NCBI GenBank assembly: GCA_028703495.1
Contig: JAQVMT010000001.1
Location: 215,117-279,116, forward strand
Source of the DNA: Clostridia bacterium
Lineage (GTDB): Bacteria > Bacillota > Clostridia > Christensenellales > CAG-314
Length of the DNA: 64,000 nucleotides
Direction of reading: 5' to 3'
In this document: positions 1 to 10,704 of the stretch, in pieces
Layout of the letters: each line of letters opens with the position of its first letter
Position numbering within the stretch: position 1 is the stretch's first letter
Program-made: the position numbers and the translations under genes
The notes under the pieces: model-generated
Databases searched by the model: none
Told to the model about the DNA's origin: nothing
What the model saw: only the letters and a program-made list of their open reading frames with translations

Positions 1-1095
1 TACGCGGAGGGCTATCCCGGAAAAAGATATTACGGCGGTTGCCAATTTGTTGACAAGACCGAAGAGCTTGCGCGCGAACGTGCTAAGGAGCTGTTCCACG
101 CCGATCACGCCAACGTACAGCCGCACAGCGGAGCAAGCGCGAACATTGGCGTATACTTTGCGTTATTGGAACCGGGCGACACGATTTTGGGAATGAATCT
201 TGCTCACGGAGGACACTTGACGCACGGAAGTCCCGTAAACCTTTCGGGAAAATACTTCCATGTTGTGCCTTACGGCGTAAGCCAAGCCGATTGCAGAATC
301 GATTATGACGAGTTGAGAAAAATTGCGATCGAAGCTAAGCCCAAGCTGATTGTTGCAGGTGCAAGTGCATATCCGAGAATTATCGATTTTAAGCGTTTCA
401 GAGAGATTGCCGACGAAGTGGGTGCGATTTTGATGGTAGATATGGCGCACATAGCAGGACTTGTTGCGACAGGACTTCACCCCAGCCCCGTTCCCTACGC
501 CGACGTTGTTACAACGACCACGCACAAGACATTGAGAGGTCCGAGAGGCGGTATGATCCTTTGCAAGGAGGAATACAAAAAGGCAATCGACAAGGCAATA
601 TTCCCCGGAATCCAAGGCGGTCCTCTTATGCATATTATCGGTGCCAAGGCGGTTTGCTTAAAAGAAGCGATGAGTGACGATTTCAAGGTTTACCAACAGC
701 AGATTATCGACAACGCCCAAGCTCTTGCCAACACTTTGCTGCAAAACGGCGTAAAGCTTGTCAGCGGCGGTACGGACAATCACTTAATCTTGGTGGATTT
801 GAGCGAAACCGAGATGACCGGAAAAGAGCTGGAAACCTTGCTTGATGACATTCACATCACCGTCAACAAGAACGGAATTCCTTTCGATCAAAGAAAGCCC
901 ACTATCACAAGCGGAATTAGAATCGGCACGCCAAGCGTAACCACAAGAGGCATGAAGCAAGCCGAAATGCAAACAATAGGTGAAATTATCGCTGATATTA
1001 TCCACAACGGAGAAGCCGCCAAGGAAAGATGCGATGCTAAGGTTTTGGAGCTGACAAAGCGTTTCCCGCTTTACGAAAACGATATTTTGGATTAG
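1..1095 (+). CDS. glyA: Serine hydroxymethyltransferase, 5'-truncated by window edge
   Basis: Frame 1 is open from base 1 ([24 protein letters not shown]...HPHSGASAN-like...) into the listed ORF; motifs [13 protein letters not shown] and [14 protein letters not shown] (PLP lysine). Confidence 0.97.
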   Translation, partial: YAEGYPGKRYYGGCQFVDKTEELARERAKELFHADHANVQPHSGASANIGVYFALLEPGDTILGMNLAHGGHLTHGSPVNLSGKYFHVVPYGVSQADCRIDYDELRKIAIEAKPKLIVAGASAYPRIIDFKRFREIADEVGAILMVDMAHIAGLVATGLHPSPVPYADVVTTTTHKTLRGPRGGMILCKEEYKKAIDKAIFPGIQGGPLMHIIGAKAVCLKEAMSDDFKVYQQQIIDNAQALANTLLQNGVKLVSGGTDNHLILVDLSETEMTGKELETLLDDIHITVNKNGIPFDQRKPTITSGIRIGTPSVTTRGMKQAEMQTIGEIIADIIHNGEAAKERCDAKVLELTKRFPLYENDILD

Positions 1096-1299
1096 TCGTT
1101 TTTGTTCGCATTACGAATACGAGATTTTAGAATAATTGATCGATTCGCATTACGTAAACTAGTTTTTAGAGTATTCATATATGCTTTACGAATGAGATTA
1201 AAGCTTATTACGTTCGTTTTCGCGTTATTAACGTGATATTATTGGTTTTTCTATGTAAATTCAATATTTAACATCGTTGTTTGGCGGTGTTGCTTAAAT

Positions 1300-1339
1300 A
1301 AAAAATGTCTTTCTCGAATCATCGGGGAAGACATTTTTT
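1300..1339 (+). terminator. Intrinsic terminator downstream of glyA
   Basis: AAAAAATGTCTT...AAGACATTTTTT 12-bp perfect stem with T-run. Confidence 0.85.
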
Positions 1340-1520
1340 GTTACTTATTTATCTAAAAGCTATAATGCAAATAAACGACTGCAAAAAGCTGCACTATGTG
1401 CAACCGATTGTATGAGTCGTAGCCTTTTGCCATCGAAGCCTTGAAGCGCAAAGCCCACGGTAAAAGGTTACACTTATGCGACCGATTGTATGCGTCGTAA
1501 ATTTTCGGTGAGGCTAAGTG

Positions 1521-2534
1521 TTAAACACTGGGAACGGGTTCAGCATCCAAACAAGCCGCCGTAAGCTTAGCCGTTTCGATGACGTCGAATACGGAGCAAG
1601 TTTCCACGGGTGTATGTATATAGCGTGTGGGAATGGAAATACCGCCTGCCAATGCACCGCCGTGCGCCAGTTGAATTGCACTGGCATCGGTTCCGCCGTA
1701 TCTAAGCACCTCAAGCTGATATTTAATGCCGTTGCTCTCGGCACATTTTTTCATCATTTCCACAATGTCCTTGGAACAAATAAGGGACGAATCCTTTATT
1801 TTGATTGCTGCGCCCTTGCCAAGAGCAAGTGCGATCGGAGGTTTGGTTGTTGCCGGATAGTCGCCCACCATAGTAACATCGATGCAGAATCCGAAATCGG
1901 CGTTTACTGTATATGATGCGGTTTTTGCGCCACGGCAGCCGACTTCCTCTTGGGTAGTGAAAGCCAGATAAATATCGTTCTTGTTGTCCTTCAACAGAGT
2001 AAGAGCGTACAGCAAAGCGGTGCAGCCGATAAGGTCGTCGAGGTACGGTCCCATAATCAAATCATCGTTAAGCATAACGGGAGAGCCCTCATAAACGGCG
2101 GTGTCGCCGATAGCCACGAGTTTCTCGGCTTCTTCGCGACCTCTTGCGCCTATGTCGATATAAAGGTCGGTCTTTTTGGGAGCAGAGCCGTCCTCCTTGT
2201 ATTCGGACGTGATAAGTCCCTTTTGTCCGTTCAGAAACTTAATCGGGCGGTGAATAAGGTTTTGAGGATTAAAACCACCGATTGTTTCGAAGTGGATAAA
2301 TCCCTTATCGTCGATGTCGGTTACCATAAAACCGATACAGTCCATATGTGCGCAACATATTACCTTTTTGCCTTCGCCCTTTTTATGAACGAACAGATTG
2401 CCCAGTGCATCGGTGAATATTTCGTCTGCGTATGGTAAAGCGATTTCCGCGATTGTGCTTGCTATAGCTTTTTCGCTTCCCGACGGGCAGGCCGAGGCGA
2501 CCAATTTCTTTTGAATTTCGAAAATATTAAGCAT
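1521..2534 (-). CDS. M42 family metallopeptidase (paralogue 1)
   Basis: AHMDCIGF, YLDDLIGC, TTQEEVGCRGA, IPTRYIHTPVE motifs; start chosen at MLNIFEIQ. Confidence 0.9.
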   Translation of the reverse strand: MLNIFEIQKKLVASACPSGSEKAIASTIAEIALPYADEIFTDALGNLFVHKKGEGKKVICCAHMDCIGFMVTDIDDKGFIHFETIGGFNPQNLIHRPIKFLNGQKGLITSEYKEDGSAPKKTDLYIDIGARGREEAEKLVAIGDTAVYEGSPVMLNDDLIMGPYLDDLIGCTALLYALTLLKDNKNDIYLAFTTQEEVGCRGAKTASYTVNADFGFCIDVTMVGDYPATTKPPIALALGKGAAIKIKDSSLICSKDIVEMMKKCAESNGIKYQLEVLRYGGTDASAIQLAHGGALAGGISIPTRYIHTPVETCSVFDVIETAKLTAACLDAEPVPSV

Positions 2535-3558
2535 TATAATACTCCTCCACATTATTGATGATTAGTTTTGCCAGCGTAAGCGTTTGTTGAATGTCGTCTA
2601 AATTGGCGACACACGCGGGCGAGTGAATATAGCGTACGGGAACCGATAGCCCGATTATTTTTGATCCGGCGTTTGTCACATGAAGTCTGCTCGAATCGGT
2701 GACGGCGTTAGCGGATGTTCTGAATTGATACTTCACATCGTTATTTTTCGCTAAATCCATAGCGTACTTTCTTGCATCTGCCGAATAAATAGTGCCGCCG
2801 TCCATAAGAGAAAGCGCACCGCCCCCGCCGATAAACGTTGAGCGTTTTACGGGAGTACATTCGGGCAGATCAACCGCGCTGGTACCCTCGAGGACCAAGC
2901 AAAGCCCCGGATTGATACGCTTTGCCGCGACGGTTGCACCGCGCATACCTATTTCCTCTTGAGCGGTAAAAACGAACCAAGTGTCGTACTCCAACTCGGT
3001 AGCCAAAGCTTTCATCATAATTGCGCAGCCCACTCTGTCGTCGAGAGCCTTCGCAGCGATCATATTGTCGCCGAATTCCTCGAAGGGAGTATGGAAGCAA
3101 ACCATATCGCCGACATAGGTAAATGCTTCAACGGCACCTTTGCTCATACAGCCGGTATCCAAGCTCAAATCCTTGAGCGATGGTGCGGCCTTTCTTTCCT
3201 CGGGACGAGTAAGGTGAATGGCTTTAATACCCAAAACACCTCTCGTTCTGTCGGTGCCGACATCGAGTGTTTTTCCCGGAAGTACACGTGCATCAATATT
3301 GCCGCTTGCCGCCAGCTTGATGTATCCGTCCTCGGTAATCTTTTTTACATAGAATCCTACCTCATCGGTGTGAGCGGCAACCATAATCGGCATTTTGGGT
3401 TGTTTTTTACCTTTTTTAAACACAAAAAGGTTATTAAGTGCATCGGTAAAGATGTCATCGGAGTATTGCTTGCAAAACTCTGCAATGTATCTTATGACCT
3501 CGTATTCGTAACCGGCAACCGCGTTAAGAGCGGTTAATTCCTTCAATAACTGTTTCAC
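2527..3558 (-). CDS. M42 family metallopeptidase (paralogue 2)
   Basis: AHTDEVGF, ALDDRVGC, TAQEEIGMRGA, VPVRYIHSP; GTG start preceded by GGGAGG, overlapping the upstream stop by 4 nt. Confidence 0.9.
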   Translation of the reverse strand: MKQLLKELTALNAVAGYEYEVIRYIAEFCKQYSDDIFTDALNNLFVFKKGKKQPKMPIMVAAHTDEVGFYVKKITEDGYIKLAASGNIDARVLPGKTLDVGTDRTRGVLGIKAIHLTRPEERKAAPSLKDLSLDTGCMSKGAVEAFTYVGDMVCFHTPFEEFGDNMIAAKALDDRVGCAIMMKALATELEYDTWFVFTAQEEIGMRGATVAAKRINPGLCLVLEGTSAVDLPECTPVKRSTFIGGGGALSLMDGGTIYSADARKYAMDLAKNNDVKYQFRTSANAVTDSSRLHVTNAGSKIIGLSVPVRYIHSPACVANLDDIQQTLTLAKLIINNVEEYYNA

Positions 3559-4595
3559 AGCGCACCTCCCAACATCGACATATCGAACGCCTTGCAGTAT
3601 TCGCAAATCAGCTTGGCAACATTTTGGATATCCGAAGTGCTGATGACCTCCACGGGCGTGTGCATATACTTAAGCGGCAGGGACAGCACCAAGCAGGGAA
3701 CGCCCAGGTTGGTTATCTGCACCTCGTCGGCGTTGGTACCGCTGAAGGAGGGGCTGACCTCCACAACGTAGGGAATCTTCTTGGCACGCGCGATTTCGCA
3801 CGCTTTATTCGCGTACTTCGTCAAGCTCCTCGAGCCGTAAAGTATCATAGGACCGCAACCGATAGTTTCCAAATCGGGCGCATCCGAAGTCTTTGCGTGA
3901 GAAACGTCCACAACAATGGAAAAGTCAGGCTTGTCCGCGGTCGCTCTGCAAAACGCACCGTCTCCGCCGATTTCTTCCTTTGTCGAACCGGATATGTAAA
4001 TATCAACATTCATATCCTCTTTGTTCATAAGCTCCAAAGCCTGCATAAGCGTAACAAAGCACGCTCTGTCGTCGAACGACTTGCCACAGATTTGTCCTCC
4101 CTTAAGCTCGAAGGGCTGCATATCGTAGCATATGTAGTCGCCGACCTTTATGGTTTCTTTGACCTTTTCGGCGGCAAATCCAACGTCGATAAACAGCTTC
4201 TCAAAGGGAATACTGCTTTTCATACTTGCCACATCAGTAAGGTGTGGAGTCACCGTGGAAACGATACCCTTGACAAATCCCGTCGCGGTGTTAATGAGCA
4301 TACGCGCGCCCGGCAACATTCTCGGATCTACGCCGCTCGGCAAGAAACGGATGAAGCCCTCATCGGTTACCTCCGTTACGACAAAGCCGATTTCGTCGAG
4401 ATGCGCATCTAACAGAATTTTCGGTGCGTTGGGCTTGTTACACCTTTTCACTCCGAAACAATTTCCGAATTTGTCGACACCGGCTTCATCGACGTATGGC
4501 TTGAGCATTTCACAAGCGGCTTTTGCGACCGAAAACTCGTTTCCGGATACGCCGAAAAGCTTGGAAAGCTCAAATATTTTGTTAACTACTTCCAT
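3555..4595 (-). CDS. M42 family metallopeptidase (paralogue 3)
   Basis: DAHLDEIGF, FDDRACF, STKEEIGGDGA, LPLKYMHTPVE; start MEVVNK after GGAGG. Confidence 0.9.
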   Translation of the reverse strand: MEVVNKIFELSKLFGVSGNEFSVAKAACEMLKPYVDEAGVDKFGNCFGVKRCNKPNAPKILLDAHLDEIGFVVTEVTDEGFIRFLPSGVDPRMLPGARMLINTATGFVKGIVSTVTPHLTDVASMKSSIPFEKLFIDVGFAAEKVKETIKVGDYICYDMQPFELKGGQICGKSFDDRACFVTLMQALELMNKEDMNVDIYISGSTKEEIGGDGAFCRATADKPDFSIVVDVSHAKTSDAPDLETIGCGPMILYGSRSLTKYANKACEIARAKKIPYVVEVSPSFSGTNADEVQITNLGVPCLVLSLPLKYMHTPVEVISTSDIQNVAKLICEYCKAFDMSMLGGAL

Positions 4596-4860
4596 TTTAT
4601 CCTCCATTATGTTAATTATGTAAATATGTTCAGGCGAATAATCCGCCGTAAAGAGCTTAAATAACATAAATCAATATATTTCGATGTATATCTAACCGTA
4701 TACAGTATGCGGCAAATAGCTAAAATTGTCAAGCATTTTGGAGTAATTAGGTGAATATGTCCACACTGCTTTTTCGCCAAATAGCAAAAGTAGTAAACAG
4801 CGAAATCAGGCTTAACGCCAAGCTTCGTTTTAAGTACATTCGCATTCAGACACGCAGACG

Positions 4861-5919
4861 TTAGGCAATCTCGTCCAAAAGCACGATTGCAGCTGCGGCT
4901 TCTACTATGGGGCAGGCGCGTAGTGCTATGCAGACGTCGCTCGGGCTTTTGCGCTCGATAACTGCGGTTGTCATATCCGCGAGATTAAGTCCGCGTACGG
5001 GAGCGGCGATTGTCGGAGTCGGCTTGAAGCATACATTGAATAAAAGCGGCATACCATTGGATATTCCGCCGTTAACGCCTCCGCAGTTATTGGACGAAAG
5101 GGATACCTTGCCGTCACGTACGACAAATTCGTCTACGGCGGCTTTGCCCGTCATATTCGCGAAATCGAAGCCGCGTCCGAACTCCACACCCTTAACCGCG
5201 GGCAACGAAAAAAGAAAACCGCCCAGCCTTGCGTCTAGCCCGTCGAACCTCGGAGAGCCTACGCCGACGGGAAGTCCTACGACGCAGCACTCGACAACGC
5301 CGCCGCAGCTGTCCTTTTCGGCAGATAGCCTGTTCGTTAAAGCTTGCACCCGATCGGCAATGTCATCGATAAAGGGATACGACGTAAAAAGACGTTCGTA
5401 AAGCGATAGAGGATTGTCATAATTCGCAAAGCTCCTGTCGCAAATATCCAAAATCGATTTTACGTGTGAAATTATGCGAATTTTGTGCTTTTCGTATAGG
5501 GCTTGAGCGCATAATGCTCCCGCAAAGGTCAACGGTGCGGTAAGTCTGCCGCTAAGGTGTCCACCTCCGCAAATGTCTGCAAAGCCCTTATATTTGACAA
5601 AAGCCGTGTAGTCGGCGTGTGACGGACGCGCAACCGTGCAATCGTCATTTGAGTATGCTTTGTTTTGGAAAATAACCGTAATCGGAGATCCGTTGGTAAA
5701 GCCGTCGGACACGCCCGATATAATCTCGTAATTGTCTTTTTCTGCTCTTGATGTGGCGTTAAACAACGGATTGGGCGTGCGCCTTGCTATAAAAGCGTCG
5801 ATATAGTCGAAGTCCAACTTCATTCCGCACAAAAAGCCGTCGATGGTTATTCCCATTTGGCGTTGATGAGATTGCCCGAACAGTGATATTTTAAGATTGT
5901 TTCCCCAAATTGAAGACAT
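4861..5919 (-). CDS. aroC: Chorismate synthase
   Basis: GNNLKISLFGQSH, RPSHADYTAFVKY, GGGHLSGRLTAPL; operon with aroA/B/E. Confidence 0.92.
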   Translation of the reverse strand: MSSIWGNNLKISLFGQSHQRQMGITIDGFLCGMKLDFDYIDAFIARRTPNPLFNATSRAEKDNYEIISGVSDGFTNGSPITVIFQNKAYSNDDCTVARPSHADYTAFVKYKGFADICGGGHLSGRLTAPLTFAGALCAQALYEKHKIRIISHVKSILDICDRSFANYDNPLSLYERLFTSYPFIDDIADRVQALTNRLSAEKDSCGGVVECCVVGLPVGVGSPRFDGLDARLGGFLFSLPAVKGVEFGRGFDFANMTGKAAVDEFVVRDGKVSLSSNNCGGVNGGISNGMPLLFNVCFKPTPTIAAPVRGLNLADMTTAVIERKSPSDVCIALRACPIVEAAAAIVLLDEIA

Positions 5920-5986
5920 TTTTCCCCTCTATAACGTGCTGAATTTCATAATCAGAATATTTTGTATCTACAAGGTTACATTTATG

Positions 5987-7297
5987 TTACGCGATTATCT
6001 CCGAATTTGATTTGGCTTCATCCGTGCTTTGACCGTTGTTTGCACACAAAAGCTTGGTCTTTCCCCCCAGTCTGTTGTATTCGGGAAAGTAGTCCCTAAA
6101 GCTCTTATTTACGCATTCGTAGTCCTTGATGACAATCGGGTTATCGCAAGCCAAGGCAAGCACCGAAAGCATCATAACTATGCGGTGGTCGTTGAAGGAA
6201 GGGAAAGTGATACCTCCGTTGAAGGAAGGCTTGCCGCAAATTGTGATCTTGTTATTGGAAACCGTAGTTTTGACGCCCAACTCGGAAAGAATATATATCA
6301 AAGCATCCATTCGGTTGCTTTCCTTGTGGACAAGTCGTCTTACGCCTCGAATAGAGCTTACGCCGTCCGCGGTTGAAAGCAGAGCGCACACGGGAAGTAT
6401 TAGGTCCGGGCAATTGGACATATCCACATCTATCGGTTTTATCGTGCTTTTTTCGACCGTAACGTTCAGGTCGGCAAGCAATACGGACGAGTGACATGAT
6501 CTGGTCTTGATATCGAAACTCGCACCCAATTCGGGCAATAAATCGATTATTCTTCTGTCGGGTTGAAGGCTAAGGCTGTGCAGATTGTTGCTTGTAACCT
6601 CGCCGCTTAAAAGTCCGCAGGCAATGAAGAAAGCATTGTTGGAATAGTCGTTTTCAAAGCAGGTTTTACGATATCCGTACGAGCTTTTATGGGTGTAATA
6701 GGTATTGCGGTCGCGTTTTACGGTTACGCCGAAGCGTTGCATTTCACATACGGTCATATCCGCATAACCTCTCGAGTAAAACGGAGGTGTAACGTATAGC
6801 TTACAATCTCCGTCTAGGAGAGGCAGTGCCAAGAGCAATCCGCTGACATATTGCGAGCTTAGGTTGCCGCAGATTGTATAATCGCCGCACACGAGTTTTC
6901 CTCTTGCGATAATTAGGTTGTTTTCGATGGTAATATTGGCTCCCATTCTGGTTAATTCGTCTATAAGCAAAGAATGCGGACGGTGTGCCAGAGAATCGGA
7001 AAGCAAATAGTTTACACTAAGTCCCAACGCGCAGGTAACGGGTAATAGGAGCCTTAAAAGTGTGGCGTTATCACCGCAGTTTATTTCCGTATGCTCGACC
7101 TTATCCCTCTTTCGAAGTATCTTTCGCAGACTTTCCGTAGCCTTATATGTCAAATCTATATCGTCCGACTTGATATCGAAAATCGGAGGCTTGGTTTTTG
7201 CCAGCATACAGCAAATGAGATGCCTAACGATGTATGATTTATTATAAAGTAAATTCGGCGTTCCGTATATGGAGCTTTTTTCAATTTGAATATCCAT
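5987..7297 (-). CDS. aroA: 3-phosphoshikimate 1-carboxyvinyltransferase (EPSP synthase)
   Basis: LSSQYVSGLLLALPLL, CPDLILPVCALLS, RRLVHKESNR, FNDHRIVMMLSVLAL. Confidence 0.9.
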   Translation of the reverse strand: MDIQIEKSSIYGTPNLLYNKSYIVRHLICCMLAKTKPPIFDIKSDDIDLTYKATESLRKILRKRDKVEHTEINCGDNATLLRLLLPVTCALGLSVNYLLSDSLAHRPHSLLIDELTRMGANITIENNLIIARGKLVCGDYTICGNLSSQYVSGLLLALPLLDGDCKLYVTPPFYSRGYADMTVCEMQRFGVTVKRDRNTYYTHKSSYGYRKTCFENDYSNNAFFIACGLLSGEVTSNNLHSLSLQPDRRIIDLLPELGASFDIKTRSCHSSVLLADLNVTVEKSTIKPIDVDMSNCPDLILPVCALLSTADGVSSIRGVRRLVHKESNRMDALIYILSELGVKTTVSNNKITICGKPSFNGGITFPSFNDHRIVMMLSVLALACDNPIVIKDYECVNKSFRDYFPEYNRLGGKTKLLCANNGQSTDEAKSNSEIIA

Positions 7298-7347
7298 TAT
7301 TCCTCTTATGTTACCTGTTTACCCTTGTGTTGTGCAATTGTAGTATT

Positions 7348-8400
7348 CTAACGGCTGTTGCTGATCCAACCCAACAGGGTGTTTCTTTGAATGGAAACAA
7401 CTCTGCAATCGCCGATATTTATCAAGAACGGCATATAGATGTCGTCACCTTCTTGCTTTTTGTCGAAAATAGGCACGTTCTTTAGGACATTGAGGTTGGG
7501 GAGCAATCTAAATCCGAATCTTTGTATGGCATTATATACGTTGTTAAAGGTATAGTTTGGTACGATTCCGTAGTCGCATCCCAGTTTGGTTTCGAAATAA
7601 ATTCCGTTTACGACGGCTTCCCCGTGCGTTATGGAATAACCGAAGGCGGTTTCAAGTGAATGACCTATTGTGTGACCGAGGTTAAGGATATGTCTGATAT
7701 TGTTGTCATAATAGTCTTTGTCGACATAGCTCAATTTAATCGTAATACAGCTTGCGATTGCTTCCTTTACGGCAGAAGTGCTGTTGAACACGCCTGAATA
7801 GTCGTTACCCGAAATAAGCGAATACTTCAAAATCTCGCCTTTTCCGCTGGAAAACTCTCTTTGATTGAGAGTTTTTAAAAAGTCGGTGTCAATCAAAACG
7901 GCGGTTGGATTATAAAACGTTCCTATGGCGTTTTTTCGGTTATTGAAGTTAAGCCCATTCTTTCCGCCGATGCCCGCATCTACCATTCCCATAAGGGTAG
8001 TAGGAACGATCGCGTAATGCGCGCCTCTTAAATATGTGCTTGCCACGAAGCCGCAAATGTCGGAGGTAATACCCCCGCCTATGCTTATAAGAAGACAATT
8101 CTTGGTAATTGCGTTCGCAACCAAAAAATCGTACAGTCTGCAAGCCGTTTCCATGGTTTTGGATCGCTCGTCACAGCGTAAAATGAACGTCCGAACTCTG
8201 TCACCCAAAGCGCGAAACGGAGCGATTAGTCGGTTTTGCCACAGCCCGAAGACGTTTTGATCGATGACCAATACGATTTGATTGAACGTAAGCTTACTCA
8301 CCGAAGTTGAGGTGAGTAGCTCCTCATAGGGCAAAAAGTATACGTTGTGTTTTGCCAGCGTGTCTTTGATGCTGCCCTCGCCGAAAAAATTACTGTCCAT
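7348..8400 (-). CDS. aroB: 3-dehydroquinate synthase
   Basis: GGGITSDICGFVASTYLRG, PTTLMGMVDAGIGGKNGLN, LNLGHTIGHSLE. Confidence 0.95.
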   Translation of the reverse strand: MDSNFFGEGSIKDTLAKHNVYFLPYEELLTSTSVSKLTFNQIVLVIDQNVFGLWQNRLIAPFRALGDRVRTFILRCDERSKTMETACRLYDFLVANAITKNCLLISIGGGITSDICGFVASTYLRGAHYAIVPTTLMGMVDAGIGGKNGLNFNNRKNAIGTFYNPTAVLIDTDFLKTLNQREFSSGKGEILKYSLISGNDYSGVFNSTSAVKEAIASCITIKLSYVDKDYYDNNIRHILNLGHTIGHSLETAFGYSITHGEAVVNGIYFETKLGCDYGIVPNYTFNNVYNAIQRFGFRLLPNLNVLKNVPIFDKKQEGDDIYMPFLINIGDCRVVSIQRNTLLGWISNSR

Positions 8401-9454
8401 AATAGCCTCTTGTAATTAGTTCACTTTTTACCTTGTGGAAAATGCGATCCGAATTGAATTTTTTGCTTTGCCATATGCTTTCGGATTTTATCGCCTGAAA
8501 GATTAGCATATCCAATCCGTCGGAATATGCAATATTATTGTCATGTGCGTATCTGGACAATTCGCATTCTCCGATATGCAGATCGAATATCAACCCTTTT
8601 TTACTTATGTGTCCGTCTAAAATCCTCGGGTTTTCAACTCCCAAAGAGCAGTCGACGACCAAATCAAAGACCAATCCGTTTTCTTTTTTGCGATTTGTAA
8701 CACTCGATGAGTTATTCACGTCGGATAACTGCTGCGCAGTTGAATCGACAATGAAAACGGTTTCGGTTGTTTGCTCGTTCGAAACTTTCGATTTCTTAGC
8801 CTTCGAGATACGGCAGAGCTCCAAATCGGGCGGAGTAAGTTCATTGTTTAGGTATATCGGCGTATAGCCCCTGCTTTTTGCAAATAGCTTCGCTCTTTCT
8901 ATAGATGAAGACAGGACGTATAAGTTGCTTGTGATTGACATAAGCTCGTAAGCAACAGCCTTTGCCGCGCCTCCTGTTCCGATGACAAGTGCGTTCTTGA
9001 AGATAGCGTTACTTAGGTAAGCTTGATTGGTGCGTGAATTCAAGCCTTCGATGGTTCTCAATACGATATTGTCGAGGGCGCATCGGAAGCCGAAGATGTC
9101 GGTGGAGAAACCGATTTTAAGTAAACCGCCGACAGAAAGGTGCTGAACGGTATTGATACTTCGATAGTATTTGGCAGGTCCGCAAGGCTCCGAATACGCA
9201 ATTTCTATCTCCTTAAAGGGCGTCGTAACGTTGTATCCGTCCATGAAATTAAGTATCGGTATACACTTTTTTCTAAGTGCGCATTTTTCTGCGAAAGAAA
9301 GCTTGCGGACATCGATAGTTGAGCCAAAAAGAGCCGAAGCATCCACGAGGCGGTACACGGCATCAAAGCCCGTTTCTTCAAATATTATCTTATGTATTAT
9401 GGGCGAAAGCGACTTTTGTATGCCGCAACCGACCAGCCCGTAATTTTCGCTCAC
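8390..9454 (-). CDS. aroE: Shikimate dehydrogenase with an internal insertion
   Basis: GCGIQKSLSPIIHK, YNVTTPFKE, VIGTGGAAKAVAYEL; 354 aa, longer than usual; overlaps aroB start. Confidence 0.88.
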   Translation of the reverse strand: MSENYGLVGCGIQKSLSPIIHKIIFEETGFDAVYRLVDASALFGSTIDVRKLSFAEKCALRKKCIPILNFMDGYNVTTPFKEIEIAYSEPCGPAKYYRSINTVQHLSVGGLLKIGFSTDIFGFRCALDNIVLRTIEGLNSRTNQAYLSNAIFKNALVIGTGGAAKAVAYELMSITSNLYVLSSSIERAKLFAKSRGYTPIYLNNELTPPDLELCRISKAKKSKVSNEQTTETVFIVDSTAQQLSDVNNSSSVTNRKKENGLVFDLVVDCSLGVENPRILDGHISKKGLIFDLHIGECELSRYAHDNNIAYSDGLDMLIFQAIKSESIWQSKKFNSDRIFHKVKSELITRGYYGQ

Positions 9455-9784
9455 AGCTTCCTCCGTATGTCAAGCCCTATGATCTCATGATTTTAGCTCA
9501 CTATTTCGTATTAATGTAAGCAATTTTATCGTATAACTTTATCGGTATTGTTAAATCGGGACTTGTTGACGATAAATTTGGATATTGCCATCAATCAAGC
9601 TACAGTATACCATAATGCTTTAGTTAATTCAAGCAATGCAACAAAAAAAAATCAAAATACTCCCCAAACACTTTGAAATACGCGGTAAATGTGCTAAAAT
9701 ATAAAACCAAGCGTAATAGAGCTGTTGCGCGAGGGCGGATTTCGGGTAAGCTCGGCAAATGTAGTGTTAAATCAATCGGTAATA

Positions 9785-10321
9785 ATGAAAAAGAGTAATA
9801 ACGACCCAATTCAGAATAAGCTGTTGATGCTTTTCATTTTCGACAAAATGGAAATGCCGATGTCGGAGGATACTCTTACCAATTTTTGCACTTGCGATGA
9901 TGCCTTGATTCCCTATATGGACTGCAAGTGGTCGTTTGGGGACTTGCTAAAGACGGGCTATTTGTGTGAATACAAGTACTCTTGCAAGGATTTACCGCTT
10001 TACATAATATCCGAGGAGGGCAGAATTTGCTTAGCGCATTTCTTTGCCCGTATCCCTATAAGCCAAAGGGAGTTGGTGTCGGCGATCGTCAAACGTGACA
10101 GAATGACGTTTAAAAGGCAACAGGAGTATTTCTCAAATTACAGCAAAAACTCCGACGGCACATATAAGGTTTCACTTAAGATAAACGAGCCGGAAAAGCC
10201 CGTTATCGAAATCAGTATGAACGTGCCTTCGAAGGAGATTGCAAAATCGATGTATGACAGTTGGGAAGAACGCGCACCCAAGGTGTTTTCTTCGATATAC
10301 GATATTTTGGTGGACGGTTAG
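9785..10321 (+). CDS. DUF4364-family protein
   Basis: NKLLMLFIFDKMEMPMSEDTLTNFC...DLPLYIISEEGRICLAHF resembles DUF4364 proteins; start at MKKSNND. Confidence 0.7.
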   Translation: MKKSNNDPIQNKLLMLFIFDKMEMPMSEDTLTNFCTCDDALIPYMDCKWSFGDLLKTGYLCEYKYSCKDLPLYIISEEGRICLAHFFARIPISQRELVSAIVKRDRMTFKRQQEYFSNYSKNSDGTYKVSLKINEPEKPVIEISMNVPSKEIAKSMYDSWEERAPKVFSSIYDILVDG

Positions 10322-10704
10322 TGTCAAACGGCGCAATCCGTCTTTTATTTAATGTGACAATTCGCGCTTCTTCGGTCAACTTATACAAAGAGCGCACCAA
10401 TAAAAATTATTGCATCTGCCGTCGGGCTTTTCCTTTTGCAAAACGCAAAGGGATATAGGTTTGCATGAGGTATGATTTTAACAATAAGGCGAAGGCTTTT
10501 ATTGTCTTGAAACAGTTAGAACGTTTGCTTTGCGGCATTTACCTTTAACAAAATGCGAAATGGATTTAGCTAATCCTGTACGAGGTTATCTTTTGAATGA
10601 TGCTAAAGGGATATTTTACTGTACGAGGTTTGCTTTGCGACATTTTATGCTGATACAATCACGCGTTTATAAGCGATAAATAATTATTTTTTCGGAGGAA
10701 GATT

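Noticed and set aside
4861-5919. Chorismate synthase as another inactivated enzyme (FGQSHQ instead of FGESHG)
   Set aside because: Active-site His and the RPSHAD and GGGHLSGRLTAPL regions look like ordinary clostridial AroC.
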